64,000 nt of DNA from Deltaproteobacteria bacterium (GTDB lineage Bacteria; Desulfobacterota; Syntrophobacteria; Syntrophobacterales; Syntrophobacteraceae). Below, one piece after another: positions 44,801 through 53,826 of this stretch (position 1 is the first letter of the stretch; every line of letters starts with the position of its first letter). Both the position numbers and the translations under genes were made by a program. The DNA is taken from NCBI GenBank assembly GCA_012517315.1, contig JAAYVE010000002.1, forward strand, positions 1 through 64,000. The letters are read 5' to 3'. Below the pieces are notes generated by a model. The model saw only the letters and a list, made by a program, of their open reading frames with translations. It searched no databases and was not told where the DNA came from.

Positions 44801-47800
44801 GAAGGGTATTTCCATCCGGGCAGCACCGCTTCCACCAGCAGCATCGTGGTGAACGGCCCTGTTAAGAAGACAATCCGGACCGTGACCAACGACGGCAAGT
44901 GGGAAGCCCTGTGGGAGTTCTATCCCTCTTATGCCACCATGACCGTCCTCAGGGCCGACCATGCCTACTGGTTCCTGTACGAAGGAACGCCAGGGGGAGC
45001 CCTGGACTCCGCCGATTTCATGGTGCGGTCCACCGGGACCCAAACCCTTGCATCGGCTTCTTGGACCGGTGACATCACCAACGCCGTGGGTGAGGAATGG
45101 ATCTATTTTACGGACCCCGACATCGGGGGACAGGCGAGGTCTCTCTTCCTGGTTCACCATCAGGATGATACCTATACGGACTCCTATTGGCCCATGGAAG
45201 GAAACATGACCGTTTTCGGGTTCGGCCGTTCGAACCTGGCTACCTACATGACCCAGGTTCCCAATCGCTTCACCATTGGGTTCGTGGACACGGCCGAATT
45301 TTCGGCGGGATCCTCTGTGATCCGCTCAGCCTGCAAGCCCCTGAACGCTGGTGTGGGGAGTCCACAGAAGAACGGGGCGGGTCCCCTGACGCTGGTCATC
45401 AATGGCGACATCACCGTGGTGGGCACCTTCGTTTATGCCCCGCCCCGCACTCTCACGGTGCAGGCGCAGGGTTCCGGTGCGGTGACGCTCAACCCCCCCG
45501 GCGGGACTTACCCTCAAGGGAGTGTCGTTCAGCTGACGGCGACGGCGTCCTCCGGTTGGCAGTTCAGCGGGTGGAGCGGGAGCCTCACGGGTACGGCCAA
45601 TCCCGCTTCACTGATGATGGACGGTGACAAGAACGTCACGGCGAATTTCACTCCACTTCCCTCGTACACCCTTTCGCTGCAGACGTCCGGTTCCGGCGTG
45701 GTGAACCTGAACCCAGCGGGGGGTACCTACCTTCAGGGAACGCCCGTTCAGTTGACGGCGACGGCGTCCTCCGGTTGGCAGTTCAGCGGGTGGAGCGGGA
45801 GCCTCACGGGTACGGCCAATCCCGCCGTGTTGACCATGGACGGGAACAAGAGCGTGACGGCGACGTTCACCGAGTACATTCCTCCCCAGGTAATCATTTC
45901 CGATGATTTCAACACCTGCGGCTTGGACACGGGGACATGGACCTTCGTCAACCCTCTGGGGGATGGGACCTTCGCCCTCAGTGGGGGAGGGACGAGCGAT
46001 GCCCGCCTTTCCCTTTCCGTTCCCGCCGGGAGGTCCCATGACCCGTGGGTGACCAATCCGACGGCGCGCATGATGCAGGCGGTGGAAGACCTGGATTTTG
46101 AAATGGAGGTGAAGTTCGAGTCGGTTCCGACCCAAAAGTATCAGATCCAGGGCATCATGGCCGAACAGGATGCCCAAAACTGGGTGCGCTTCGACTTCTA
46201 CCATGACGGGACGAAGCTCAACGTCTTCGCGGCAGCCACCATCAACGGGGCTCCCAAGGCCTACATCAATAAGGCGTTTACCCCAGCAACGCCTCTTTAT
46301 ATGCGCGTCAAGCGGCAGGGGGACCAGTGGACGCAGTGGACTTCCACAAATGGGGTGGACTGGACGCAAAGCGGGACTTTCATGCAGGCCATCAATGTCA
46401 CGGCGGTAGGTCCTTTTGTGGGGAACCACGGGGTGGGCACAGCAGTGCCTGCTTTCACGGCCGTCTTTGACTACTTCTTCAACGTGAATGCCCCCATTGT
46501 TCCCGAGGACGGAGGGCTCCTTCCCCAGAAAACCTTGAACCTCAACGCGGTGGGAGGCGGAACGGTCACCGCCGACCCGCAGCAGAGCACTTACAGCTGC
46601 GGGCAGGCGGTTCAGTTGGTGGCTTCTCCGGTTCCGGGCTGGCAGTTCAGCGGATGGAGCGGCGATTTGACAGGATCGGATAATCCCGCAGTCGTCACCA
46701 TGGACACGGACAAGAATGTCACAGCCACGTTCACCGAATCCCCTGTGCCCCAGGGAATCGTCTCCGACGATTTCCGAGCCTGCCAGTTGAACGGCGGGAC
46801 CTGGTCCTTTGTCAATCCTCTAGGGGACGGCAGTTACACCCTCGATCACGATGGGCCGAACAACACCCGTCTGGCCCTTTCAGTTCCTGCCGGTACTTCC
46901 CATGATCCCTGGGCGACGAACCCCACAGCACGGATGACGCAAGCAGTTGAAAACGGGGATTTCCAGGTGGAGGTCAAGTTCGAGTCGGTGCCTAATCAAA
47001 GATATCAGATGCAGGGGATCATCGCCGAACAGAACGCCTCCAACTGGGTGCGCTTCGACTTCTACCATGACGGGACGAAGCTCAACGTCTTCGCGGCAGC
47101 CACCATCAACGGGACCCCCAGGGCGTTCATCAATAGCCAGGTCGCCCAATCCTCGCCGCTGTACATGCGCGTGAAGCGGGAGGGCAACCTGTGGACCCAG
47201 TCCTATTCCACCAATGGGGTAGACTGGACGACAAGCGGAAGTTTCACCCAGGCGATCCAGGTGTCTGCAGTGGGCCCCTTTGTGGGGAATCACGGGACGG
47301 GTGGAGTGGTGCCGGCCTATACGGCCCTGGTGGATTATTTCTTCAACACCGCACAACCCATTGCCCCGGAAGATGGAGCCACCCTTTCACAGGTGAATCT
47401 GGACACGGAGGTGGCGGGTAGTGGAACCATCATCCGCGATCCAGATCAGACGTCGTACAACTGTGGACAGAAGGTTCAGTTGCTTGCCGTGCCGTCCGCA
47501 GGCTGGCAATTCGCCGGCTGGACCGGAGGGCTGAGCGGGTATTCCAACCCGGCAACGATCACCATGGACGGCGACGAGACCGTCACGGCCACCTTCACCA
47601 GCGGCACAACATACAGCCTCACGGTGCAGACGGCGGGTTCGGGATTGGTGGCCGTGAACCCCTTGCTGGCAACCTACCCGGCGGGAACGGTGGTCCAGTT
47701 GCTGGCAACGCCGTCCACGGGGTGGCGGTTCGGTGGTTGGAGCGGCAGCCTGAGCGGCACCGCCAACCCTGCAACCCTGACCATGGACGGCAACAAGACC

Positions 47801-49696
47801 GTCACGGCGACGTTTCTTGAGGGGTCAGCGGAATCGGGACCGGTCATCGACGTGTGGTACGGTCCTTACCAGGTTTTCGGGGAACCCGGGGTGCCCCAGT
47901 ACTGGGCGAATGTCCTGGGCAAGGTGTCCGATCCTGACGGGGTGACGTTCCTTACTTACTCCCTCAACGGCGGGCCGGAGCGGCTCCTTTCCATGGGCCC
48001 CTTCCGCCGCCTGCAGGACGCGGGGGACTTCAACGTGGAGATGGCCTTCGCGGAACTACAAGACGGGGTGAACGACATCACCATCAGGGCCACCGACAGT
48101 CTCGGCAACCTCTCCGTGGAAACGGTGAGCGTGGACTATCCCGCCGGGAACATCGCGCCGCAGACGAGCAATATCAACTGGAGCCTGGTTTCCGACCTGC
48201 AGAGCGTGGTGCAGATCGTGGACGGCAAGTGGCAGGTTGCCTCAGGCGCCATACGCCCGACGCAGATCGGTTATGACCGGGGATTTGCGTTGGGAGACCT
48301 CGAGTGGAAAGATTTCGAGGTGACCGTTCCCATCACTGTCCACAATTACGACAATCGAGGGTTCGAGAGCTACAACTACAGGCCCTCCCTGGGGTTCATA
48401 CTGAGGTGGCGGGGCCATTACGACTGGGACGGCTCACAGCCCCGGTGGGGATACACGCCTGTGGGCGGTGGACCTTGGTATGAATTCCGCCCCGACGGAA
48501 CGGGGTCCGGCGACCTTTATGTGACCGACTTCCTGCAGTTGGATACGCCCCATCCCGGCAATCCCGTCACGTTCCTCCAGGGAGTCCCCTACATCTGGAA
48601 GGCAAGGGTACAGACGATTCCGGCACTGGGAAGCCATTACAGCTTCAAGGTGTGGCAGAGCGGTACAAGCGAACCCGCCCAGTGGCAGGTGACCGGTCTC
48701 GATCCGCAGGATATCGCCGACGGGTCCCTCCTTTTCCTGGCGCACTACGTGGATGCGAGTTTCGGCAACATTTCGGTGATCCCCACCGCCGATTCCAGCA
48801 TTCCCGTCATCGACCAGGTTCAGGTGAGCCAGGACACGGGCTTTGCCGTGGTCACATGGAGGACCAACGTGCCATCCACCAGCGTGGTGCGCTATGGACT
48901 GACGACTTCGTATGAGGGAGGCACCGTTCAGGACCCGGTGTTGAAAACTGAGCACAGCATCACCCTGCCGGCCCTCGTGCCGGACAGCGTCTACCACTAC
49001 CAGATCGCCGGGGTTAACAGTCAGGGATTCGAGAGCGGCTACCCCGACATGACCTTCCGCGCCGGCGGTGCGTCCACCATTCGATCGGATGATTTCAGCG
49101 GTGCGGTGCTGAACGCGTCCCTTTGGAGCTTTATCAATCCCCTGGGGGATGCCATCCTCAGCATGACGGGGACCCAGGCGGCTATCTACCTGCCCCCGGG
49201 GGCTTCACACGATTTGTGGGCCGGCGGTAATTTGGCGGCGCGCCTCATGCAGCAGGCCAATGACACGGACTTCGAAATCGAGGTGAAGTTCGATTCGGCG
49301 GTCACCGCCAAATACCAGATGCAGGGCGTGATTGTGCAACAGGATGCGGCGAATTTCCTCCGGTTCGATTTCTATCACGACGGCGCGAGCCAGCGGATTT
49401 TTGCCGCAAGTTTCGTCAACGGAGTGCCGACTGTACGTTACAATCAAGCCATTGCAGGAACGGCCCCGCGCATGCGTATCAAGCGGGCTGCGGGTCAGTG
49501 GACCCAATCCTATTCCCCGGACGGGGTGACTTGGACAGCGGCCGGGAATTTCACCCACAACCTGGCGGTGACGATGGTGGGACCGTTTGCCGGCAACCAG
49601 ATCCCCCAAACGGGTTCTCCTGCCCCGACGTTCACCTGTCTCATCGATTACTTCTTCAACACCAGTTCCCCCGTCGTTCCTGAAGATGGGCAATAG
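41834..49696 (+). CDS. Giant multidomain secreted protein (2620 residues) with InlB-type B-repeats
   Basis: The ATG at 41834 follows AAAGGAGAGG; a signal peptide (AFTCLILAAVAILVTGKVSLA) precedes QFAGGGPKPGDVYKEF. Modules in order: the unknown ~410-residue module shared with the previous gene; one Ig-like domain (about 43120-43385); one CBM4/9-like jelly roll (43400-43850); seven B-repeats with the W-x-F-x-GW-x-G core (first at 43870, last ending about 47823); three similar DUF1349/LamG-like units, each beginning IxSDDF and ending near PEDG; an Ig/cadherin-like stretch (about 47830-48150); a concanavalin-like stretch (to 48785); and an Fn3-like domain (about 48790-49065). The second B-repeat is interrupted by a DUF2341-containing block (44237-45360). 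No catalytic motif or anchor is seen. It is probably an adhesin or matrix protein binding polysaccharide. Its export route is unknown beyond the Sec signal. Confidence 0.82.
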   Translation: MRRSAFTCLILAAVAILVTGKVSLAQFAGGGPKPGDVYKEFAYSNTTSNWRVTDPGVDLATYPEAAAFLPNPVLRLSVDDLQHAVRAEVVIDFWGGHEGTINKQFRFNGNPWIMIPELDDLGTVPSLGEKYMQQVNHLITVPLEHLRVGENTIEGTSGPNGWDWGQWGWYGLVLRIYYDPASKPHATGQITYPASGSLVGDNPTLQIQTSGSVNRVDYLAWYDGYDTDGDGVYADWQRNYHRRPWTETTGIKNHVGTATTSPFQVTWDTQWVPDQDVGQVRLIARVRDTNGVWFVTDEVSNLSLQKSQSVRLYKPTGVPQLFWVRAGETKSCKVYIPTLANAVDAVMLVKTWNGNEAGATFYSRVNGWTAPKYGLDHLYSYDVVPVPLSALTAGDNTLSFYSATEHHGMEILWPGPAIMVRYGQASQGTAPSITSHPGNQSALVGESVTFTVAAAGATPLRFQWKKNGADILGADAPSYTTVPITLADNGAVFSCTVSNDYGTVTSSDAVLTVTAASAPTAENIIVNPGFESGTSSWNFYTSGTGAFDTPTPGYEGARAGCVRITTPGSNTQLYQYNLPLEPNVDYELVFAAYSNTGHDVKVSLQKHGSPYTNYGLNKVLVNLQAGWQVFTLPFRTQGFTAPVSDARLMFWFSDTAAANDVFYFDQVVLQKKAASTVLYPLTLDVSGSGGVSLDPAGGAYAAGTVVGLTAVPSAGWEFAGWSGALSGVDPSASLTITGDTQVGATFVPRTYSLTVSQVGEGTIQVDPSKSAYAYGETVTLTATPDTDWTFAGWDGGSGSAGTWWNSAWACRVPVTVDPAGYQRFSRPVETFMNFTAMLAGLNRPGTFDPNSIRVVEVDAGGTVVDPAVPFQFDAASDFDPAVNATGTLVFLLTGTTPAGVTRTFHVYFDVVEAGIAPADIPAQVNLTDDVMDEGLASYRIQTTNATYFYQKSAGGISSLLDVSGRDWIGYNTTVGSAGSYRGIPNLVYPEGYFHPGSTASTSSIVVNGPVKKTIRTVTNDGKWEALWEFYPSYATMTVLRADHAYWFLYEGTPGGALDSADFMVRSTGTQTLASASWTGDITNAVGEEWIYFTDPDIGGQARSLFLVHHQDDTYTDSYWPMEGNMTVFGFGRSNLATYMTQVPNRFTIGFVDTAEFSAGSSVIRSACKPLNAGVGSPQKNGAGPLTLVINGDITVVGTFVYAPPRTLTVQAQGSGAVTLNPPGGTYPQGSVVQLTATASSGWQFSGWSGSLTGTANPASLMMDGDKNVTANFTPLPSYTLSLQTSGSGVVNLNPAGGTYLQGTPVQLTATASSGWQFSGWSGSLTGTANPAVLTMDGNKSVTATFTEYIPPQVIISDDFNTCGLDTGTWTFVNPLGDGTFALSGGGTSDARLSLSVPAGRSHDPWVTNPTARMMQAVEDLDFEMEVKFESVPTQKYQIQGIMAEQDAQNWVRFDFYHDGTKLNVFAAATINGAPKAYINKAFTPATPLYMRVKRQGDQWTQWTSTNGVDWTQSGTFMQAINVTAVGPFVGNHGVGTAVPAFTAVFDYFFNVNAPIVPEDGGLLPQKTLNLNAVGGGTVTADPQQSTYSCGQAVQLVASPVPGWQFSGWSGDLTGSDNPAVVTMDTDKNVTATFTESPVPQGIVSDDFRACQLNGGTWSFVNPLGDGSYTLDHDGPNNTRLALSVPAGTSHDPWATNPTARMTQAVENGDFQVEVKFESVPNQRYQMQGIIAEQNASNWVRFDFYHDGTKLNVFAAATINGTPRAFINSQVAQSSPLYMRVKREGNLWTQSYSTNGVDWTTSGSFTQAIQVSAVGPFVGNHGTGGVVPAYTALVDYFFNTAQPIAPEDGATLSQVNLDTEVAGSGTIIRDPDQTSYNCGQKVQLLAVPSAGWQFAGWTGGLSGYSNPATITMDGDETVTATFTSGTTYSLTVQTAGSGLVAVNPLLATYPAGTVVQLLATPSTGWRFGGWSGSLSGTANPATLTMDGNKTVTATFLEGSAESGPVIDVWYGPYQVFGEPGVPQYWANVLGKVSDPDGVTFLTYSLNGGPERLLSMGPFRRLQDAGDFNVEMAFAELQDGVNDITIRATDSLGNLSVETVSVDYPAGNIAPQTSNINWSLVSDLQSVVQIVDGKWQVASGAIRPTQIGYDRGFALGDLEWKDFEVTVPITVHNYDNRGFESYNYRPSLGFILRWRGHYDWDGSQPRWGYTPVGGGPWYEFRPDGTGSGDLYVTDFLQLDTPHPGNPVTFLQGVPYIWKARVQTIPALGSHYSFKVWQSGTSEPAQWQVTGLDPQDIADGSLLFLAHYVDASFGNISVIPTADSSIPVIDQVQVSQDTGFAVVTWRTNVPSTSVVRYGLTTSYEGGTVQDPVLKTEHSITLPALVPDSVYHYQIAGVNSQGFESGYPDMTFRAGGASTIRSDDFSGAVLNASLWSFINPLGDAILSMTGTQAAIYLPPGASHDLWAGGNLAARLMQQANDTDFEIEVKFDSAVTAKYQMQGVIVQQDAANFLRFDFYHDGASQRIFAASFVNGVPTVRYNQAIAGTAPRMRIKRAAGQWTQSYSPDGVTWTAAGNFTHNLAVTMVGPFAGNQIPQTGSPAPTFTCLIDYFFNTSSPVVPEDGQ
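45534..45606. repeat. 73-bp exact direct repeat, copy 1
   Basis: Identical to 45753-45825 at an offset of 219 bases (73 codons, in frame). It encodes the LTATASSGWQFSGWSGSLTG part of consecutive B-repeats. Exact DNA identity points to recent duplication or gene conversion. Confidence 0.9.
45753..45825. repeat. 73-bp exact direct repeat, copy 2
   Basis: Second copy of the sequence at 45534-45606, in the following B-repeat of the same protein. Confidence 0.9.
46178..46249. repeat. 72-bp exact repeat in DUF1349-like unit 1
   Basis: Identical to 47042-47113 (offset 864 bases, 288 codons). It encodes NWVRFDFYHDGTKLNVFAAA and the following residues of the first DUF1349/LamG-like unit. Confidence 0.88.
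47042..47113. repeat. 72-bp exact repeat in DUF1349-like unit 2
   Basis: Second copy of 46178-46249, within the second DUF1349/LamG-like unit. The third unit (near 49370) is diverged at the DNA level. Confidence 0.88.
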
Positions 49697-49720
49697 GAAA
49701 GGAGGAGGCGCCGAGTCCGT

Positions 49721-50506
49721 ATGAGAGCTGAAGTCCTTCGCGAATTCTGGGACTACCGGGAATTGTTCTTTTTCCTGGTGTGGAAGGACGTGAAGGTCCG
49801 CTACAAGCAGACCCTGCTTGGGGCCTCCTGGGCGGTCATCCAGCCCTTTTTCACCATGGTGGTCTTCACCCTTTTCTTTGGAAAACTCGCAAACATGCCA
49901 AGCGACGGGATTCCCTACCCCATCTTCTCTTATAGCGCCCTCGTGCCCTGGACGTACTTTTCGGGGGCACTCTCCCTTGCGGGAAACAGCTTGGTGAACA
50001 ACACGAACCTCCTCACAAAGGTCTATTTTCCGCGGGTGGCCATCCCGGCTTCGGCGGTCATGTGCGGGCTGGTGGATTTCCTCATCGCTTTCACGGTCCT
50101 TCTCGCCATGATGGTCTACTACGGCATGCCCCTCCGCTGGGACCTGCTCCTATGGCCGGTCCTGGTGCTGCCCCTGATGTTCCTGGCACTGGGTCTGGGC
50201 ATGGTCCTGGCGGCCTTGAACGTGAGGTACCGGGACATCAAGCACGCAATTCCCTTCGCCGTGCAGATGCTCCTGTTTTTGACACCAATCATCTATCCCA
50301 CCAGCATCGTCCCCGAGCGTTTTCGTTCGCTGGCGGCGTTGAACCCTCTGGTGGGTATCATCGAGGCGTTTCGGGCTACGGTGGTTCCCTCGCGCCACAT
50401 CGACTGGCAGCTCCTGGGAATGTCCGTTGCCGTCTCCTTTTGTGTTTTTGTGATTGGTCTCCTGTATTTCCGCAGCGCGGAGAGACAGTTCGCTGATGTC
50501 ATCTGA
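49721..50506 (+). CDS. wzm: Polysaccharide ABC exporter permease, Wzm type
   Basis: The membrane subunit of an ABC-2 exporter for lipid-linked polysaccharide. It has 261 residues with six expected hydrophobic helices, opening with ELFFFLVWKDVKVRYKQTLL and GASWAVIQPFFTMVVFTLFF. The characteristic VPWTYFSGALSLAGNSLVNN and KVYFPRVAIPASAVMCGLVD follow, and LLFLTPIIYPTSIVPERFR and LNPLVGIIEAFRA lie near the end. GGAGGAGG precedes the ATG. The Wzt-type ATPase follows 20 bases after the stop. It implies export of a completed glycan across the inner membrane, an alternative to a Wzx/Wzy route. Confidence 0.93.
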   Translation: MRAEVLREFWDYRELFFFLVWKDVKVRYKQTLLGASWAVIQPFFTMVVFTLFFGKLANMPSDGIPYPIFSYSALVPWTYFSGALSLAGNSLVNNTNLLTKVYFPRVAIPASAVMCGLVDFLIAFTVLLAMMVYYGMPLRWDLLLWPVLVLPLMFLALGLGMVLAALNVRYRDIKHAIPFAVQMLLFLTPIIYPTSIVPERFRSLAALNPLVGIIEAFRATVVPSRHIDWQLLGMSVAVSFCVFVIGLLYFRSAERQFADVI

Positions 50507-50526
50507 AAGGGGGCTGGGGATTGTCC

Positions 50527-51837
50527 ATGGGCAATGCCGTAGAGGTAGAAAATCTTTCCAAAAAATACCACATCGGTGAGCGTGGTCGTGAGCGCATGGT
50601 CCGCGAGGCCATCGTGAAGTATTTCAAGAGTCTTTTCCAAAGGGGGCGGAACGAGGCCATCTGGGCTCTGAGGGATGTCTCCTTTTCCATCCGCCAGGGA
50701 GAAGTCCTGGGTATCGTAGGCCGAAACGGGGCCGGGAAGAGCACCCTCCTCAAGATTCTTTCCCGAATCACCTATCCCACTTCGGGAACCATCAAGGTGA
50801 ACGGGCGTGTGGCCTCCCTCCTGGAGGTGGGTACCGGTTTCCACGAGGAACTCACCGGTCGGGAAAATATTTACCTCAATGGCTCCATTCTTGGGATGCG
50901 GCGCAGGGAGATCGAATCCAGGATGGACCAAATCGTGGCGTTTTCCGGGGTGGAGCAGTTCCTGGAGACGCCCATCAAGAGGTACTCCTCAGGGATGCGG
51001 CTGCGCCTGGGGTTTGCCGTGGCCGCCCATCTGGATGCCGATGTGATGCTGGTGGATGAAGTCCTCGCCGTGGGGGACGCCGAGTTTCAGAAGAAGTGCC
51101 TGAGCGCCATGGACAACCTGAGTGAGAGCGGGCGGACTGTTCTCTTTGTGTCCCACAACATGGAGGCGGTGGAGAACCTCTGTGAGAGGGCTATCTGGAT
51201 CGATGACGGTATAGTGCGGCAGGACGGCCCGGCAAGAGAGATCATCCAGAATTACTTGTCCACTTTTGCCGGGGCGGGTGAAAACCGCTACGACCTTGCT
51301 GTCCTGGACCGGAAGGTGGGGAACGGGGATGTTCGGTTCACAGGAATTGCTTTCCTTGAACCTGATGGGACGGAAAAGACCCTTATTCGGTGCGGTGACC
51401 CATTGGTGGTGCGACTGCACTTCGAGGCGAAGCAATGTATCCGTAGCCCCCATTTCGCCTTCGAGCTGTTCACGGAATTCGGGACCAAGGTGACCTCCCT
51501 CAACACTTGGGCGTCCGGCTTCGAAATTCCCCTCATCCCACGCGGAAGAGGTCACGTGGATTTGGAGATCCCATCCCTCAACATCGTGGACGGGCGATAC
51601 TACATCTCCCTCTGGGCGGCCAGCGCCGGGAACCTCTGGTATGATCGCCTCGACCACTGTGCCTACCTGGACGTTACGGCGTCCGACTTCTACCACTCCG
51701 GGCGGGCCATGACGAGTCAGCACTATGGGTTGGTCCTCCTACCGTGCACTTGGAAGGCGGGGGCGATGTGCGACGACATGGCCCACTGTCAGGAAGGGGA
51801 CTTCTTCCCTGATTCCCATCGAAGGTTCGCCGTATAA
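50527..51837 (+). CDS. wzt: Polysaccharide ABC exporter ATPase, Wzt type with C-terminal glycan-binding domain
   Basis: This ATPase pairs with the preceding permease. The ATG at 50527 gives 436 residues; an in-frame TTG at 50521 is less likely. The ABC domain has Walker [13 protein letters not shown], the signature YSSGMRLRLGFAVAAH, Walker B MLVDEVLAVGD and switch His in LFVSHNMEAV. After about residue 245 comes a Wzt_C beta-sandwich (DVRFTGIAFLEPDGTE ... GRGHVDLEIPSLNIVDGRYY) that in related systems recognises the finished O-polysaccharide end. Its presence suggests the exported chain carries a terminal mark, possibly a methyl group added by a locus methyltransferase. That link is inference. 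Confidence 0.93.
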   Translation: MGNAVEVENLSKKYHIGERGRERMVREAIVKYFKSLFQRGRNEAIWALRDVSFSIRQGEVLGIVGRNGAGKSTLLKILSRITYPTSGTIKVNGRVASLLEVGTGFHEELTGRENIYLNGSILGMRRREIESRMDQIVAFSGVEQFLETPIKRYSSGMRLRLGFAVAAHLDADVMLVDEVLAVGDAEFQKKCLSAMDNLSESGRTVLFVSHNMEAVENLCERAIWIDDGIVRQDGPAREIIQNYLSTFAGAGENRYDLAVLDRKVGNGDVRFTGIAFLEPDGTEKTLIRCGDPLVVRLHFEAKQCIRSPHFAFELFTEFGTKVTSLNTWASGFEIPLIPRGRGHVDLEIPSLNIVDGRYYISLWAASAGNLWYDRLDHCAYLDVTASDFYHSGRAMTSQHYGLVLLPCTWKAGAMCDDMAHCQEGDFFPDSHRRFAV

Positions 51838-51851
51838 CCGGAGAGGATTCC

Positions 51852-52751
51852 ATGGACTGTTTGAGGCCCCGGGTGAGCATGGGGCTGCCGGTATACAACG
51901 GCGAGAATTATCTGGCGGAGGCTCTGGATTCCCTCCTCGCCCAGACCTTCCAGGACTTCGAACTCATCATCCGCGACAATGCATCCACCGACGGCACAGA
52001 GACCATCTGCCGGGAGTATGCGGAGAGGGACCGCCGCATCCGGTACTTTCGCAACCCGCGAAATATCGGGGCCGCCCCGAACTTCAACCTGGTTTTCAGA
52101 CAGGCCAGGGGGGAGTATTTCAAGTGGTGCGCCCATGACGATGTGTGTGCGCCGGAATTCCTCACCCGGTGCGTGGATGTTCTGGACTGGGACGAGAGTG
52201 CCGTCCTCGCATACCCCAAGACTATGATCATCGACGAGAAAGGTGATCCCGTCCAGGTGTATGGCAGGAAACTGGCGACGGATTCCCCCGAGAAGGCCGT
52301 GCGTTTTCAGGCGCTCCTGGAGGGACACAACTGCTACGAGGTGTTTGGGCTCATTCGTCGGGATGTCCTCGAAAGAACACCCCTCATCGGGGGATACGCC
52401 CACGGGGACGGAGTGCTCTTGGCGCGTCTGGGACTCCATGGGCGCTTTGTGGAAATTCCGGAAATGCTTTTCTTCGCCCGCCGCCACGCGAGGCAGTCCA
52501 TGACCATGGTGAACGATTACCAGAGTTATGCCGTCTGGTTCAACCCTGCACTGCGAGGAAAGCGGAGATTCCCCTATTGGCGTATCCATGGAGAGTGGCT
52601 TCGCGCTGCCCTCGAAGTACCGATGAGCGATCGGGACCGAAGACGATGCCTGCGCATGCTGGTTCGGTCGTTCCGCCGGAGAAAGAAGCTGCTCGTGGAC
52701 GAGTTGCGGAGTCAGTTCATACCGGCCTCGGACTGGCGAATAGCGAAATGA
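51852..52751 (+). CDS. Family 2 glycosyltransferase
   Basis: A 299-residue GT-A enzyme that transfers a sugar to the growing lipid-linked glycan on the cytoplasmic side. The N-terminus VSMGLPVYNGENYLAEALDS is the standard GT2 start, IIRDNASTDGTETIC is the nucleotide-binding block, and the metal-binding acidic motif is CAHDDV near residue 96. No transmembrane helix is apparent. The C-terminal ~100 residues are basic and rich in Arg (SDRDRRRCLRMLVRSFRRRK), suiting peripheral membrane association. It starts 14 bases after wzt. Donor and acceptor cannot be told. Confidence 0.88.
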   Translation: MDCLRPRVSMGLPVYNGENYLAEALDSLLAQTFQDFELIIRDNASTDGTETICREYAERDRRIRYFRNPRNIGAAPNFNLVFRQARGEYFKWCAHDDVCAPEFLTRCVDVLDWDESAVLAYPKTMIIDEKGDPVQVYGRKLATDSPEKAVRFQALLEGHNCYEVFGLIRRDVLERTPLIGGYAHGDGVLLARLGLHGRFVEIPEMLFFARRHARQSMTMVNDYQSYAVWFNPALRGKRRFPYWRIHGEWLRAALEVPMSDRDRRRCLRMLVRSFRRRKKLLVDELRSQFIPASDWRIAK

Positions 52752-52767
52752 TTGAAAGGCAGACTCG

Positions 52768-53700
52768 ATGTACCTGACTGTAGGCATCTGCACATGGAAC
52801 CGGGCGGAATTGCTTGACCAGACTCTGAACTCTCTCCGAAGGCTGGTCGTCCCCCATTCCTTGCAGTGGGAAGTCCTGGTGGTGAACAACAATTGCACCG
52901 ACCGGACCGATGAGGTCATTGCCGCCCAAGCGGACCATCTTCCCCTCTGCCGCCTTTTTGAGCCGACCCCAGGCAAATCCCATGCCTTAAACCTTGCTGT
53001 CAGGGAAGCGCGCGGGGAGTATATTCTCTGGACGGACGACGATGTGCTGGTGGAACCGGACTGGATGCAGTGCTACGCAGAGGCGTTCGCCCAGTGGCCT
53101 GAGGCCGCCGTATTCGGAGGTCCCATCCGGCCTTGGTTTTCCAACACGCCCCCTGACTGGCTGGAAAGGGTCCTGCCGGTCGTGGCCAACGCCTATGCGG
53201 TCCGTGACCTTGGAGATATCCCTGTTCTCCTCTCCAGGGATGCTCTGCCTTTTGGGGCGAATATGGCTGTGAGGATGAAAGAGCAAAGACAGTACCTTTA
53301 CGACACGCGCCTGGGTCCCCGTCCAGGCAGTGCCGTGCGGGGCGAGGAAGTGGAGTTGGTGCTGAAAATGCTGGATGCCGGTGTTCAGGGCCGATGGGTC
53401 CCCAAGGCTGCCGTGTACCACCACATCCCGCTTCATCGCCAATCGATATCATACTTGGCCTCTTATTACCGGGGTGCCGGTGAGGGAAATGCCCTTCGCC
53501 GCCTGAATGCCAAGAGAGGTAATCAAAGCGCAGACGGGACTCTTCTAAAGCTATCCATGAGAGCCCTGGTGGAAGAGATGAAGTACCGCATCCGCCGAGT
53601 TCACTCGGAGCCGGAAGTTTGGATTCGGCATCTCATCAGGGTCAACATAGCGTGGGGTGAGGTGTCTGCGGCGAAGCAAGCCCCAAAAATAGGAACATAG
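52768..53700 (+). CDS. Family 2 glycosyltransferase
   Basis: A 310-residue GT-A enzyme with the opening LTVGICTWNRAELLDQTLNS, the block VLVVNNNCTDRTDEVIAAQA and the metal-binding triad ILWTDDDVLVEPDW. EVELVLKMLDAGVQGRWVPK-like sequence near residue 193 supplies the acceptor-side acidic residues. It is of the type often found in exopolysaccharide loci. It has no membrane helix. It starts 16 bases after the preceding glycosyltransferase and probably acts in the same pathway. Specificity is unknown. Confidence 0.88.
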   Translation: MYLTVGICTWNRAELLDQTLNSLRRLVVPHSLQWEVLVVNNNCTDRTDEVIAAQADHLPLCRLFEPTPGKSHALNLAVREARGEYILWTDDDVLVEPDWMQCYAEAFAQWPEAAVFGGPIRPWFSNTPPDWLERVLPVVANAYAVRDLGDIPVLLSRDALPFGANMAVRMKEQRQYLYDTRLGPRPGSAVRGEEVELVLKMLDAGVQGRWVPKAAVYHHIPLHRQSISYLASYYRGAGEGNALRRLNAKRGNQSADGTLLKLSMRALVEEMKYRIRRVHSEPEVWIRHLIRVNIAWGEVSAAKQAPKIGT

Positions 53701-53826
53701 TCAGGTTGACTTGGTTGAATTCGGTTTTGAACTTTTCTGGGGCACCGATTGGATTGGTGCGAAAAGGATTACTAGGCGATCTCTCGTTTGGTGATCGAAA
53801 GGATACGGCATCATGAGGATGCTGGG

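Noticed and set aside
43870-47823. Tandem DNA repeats as a CRISPR array
   Set aside because: The repeats are in-frame protein repeats (B-repeats) with long coding stretches between, not short identical repeats with unique spacers. No cas gene is in the window.
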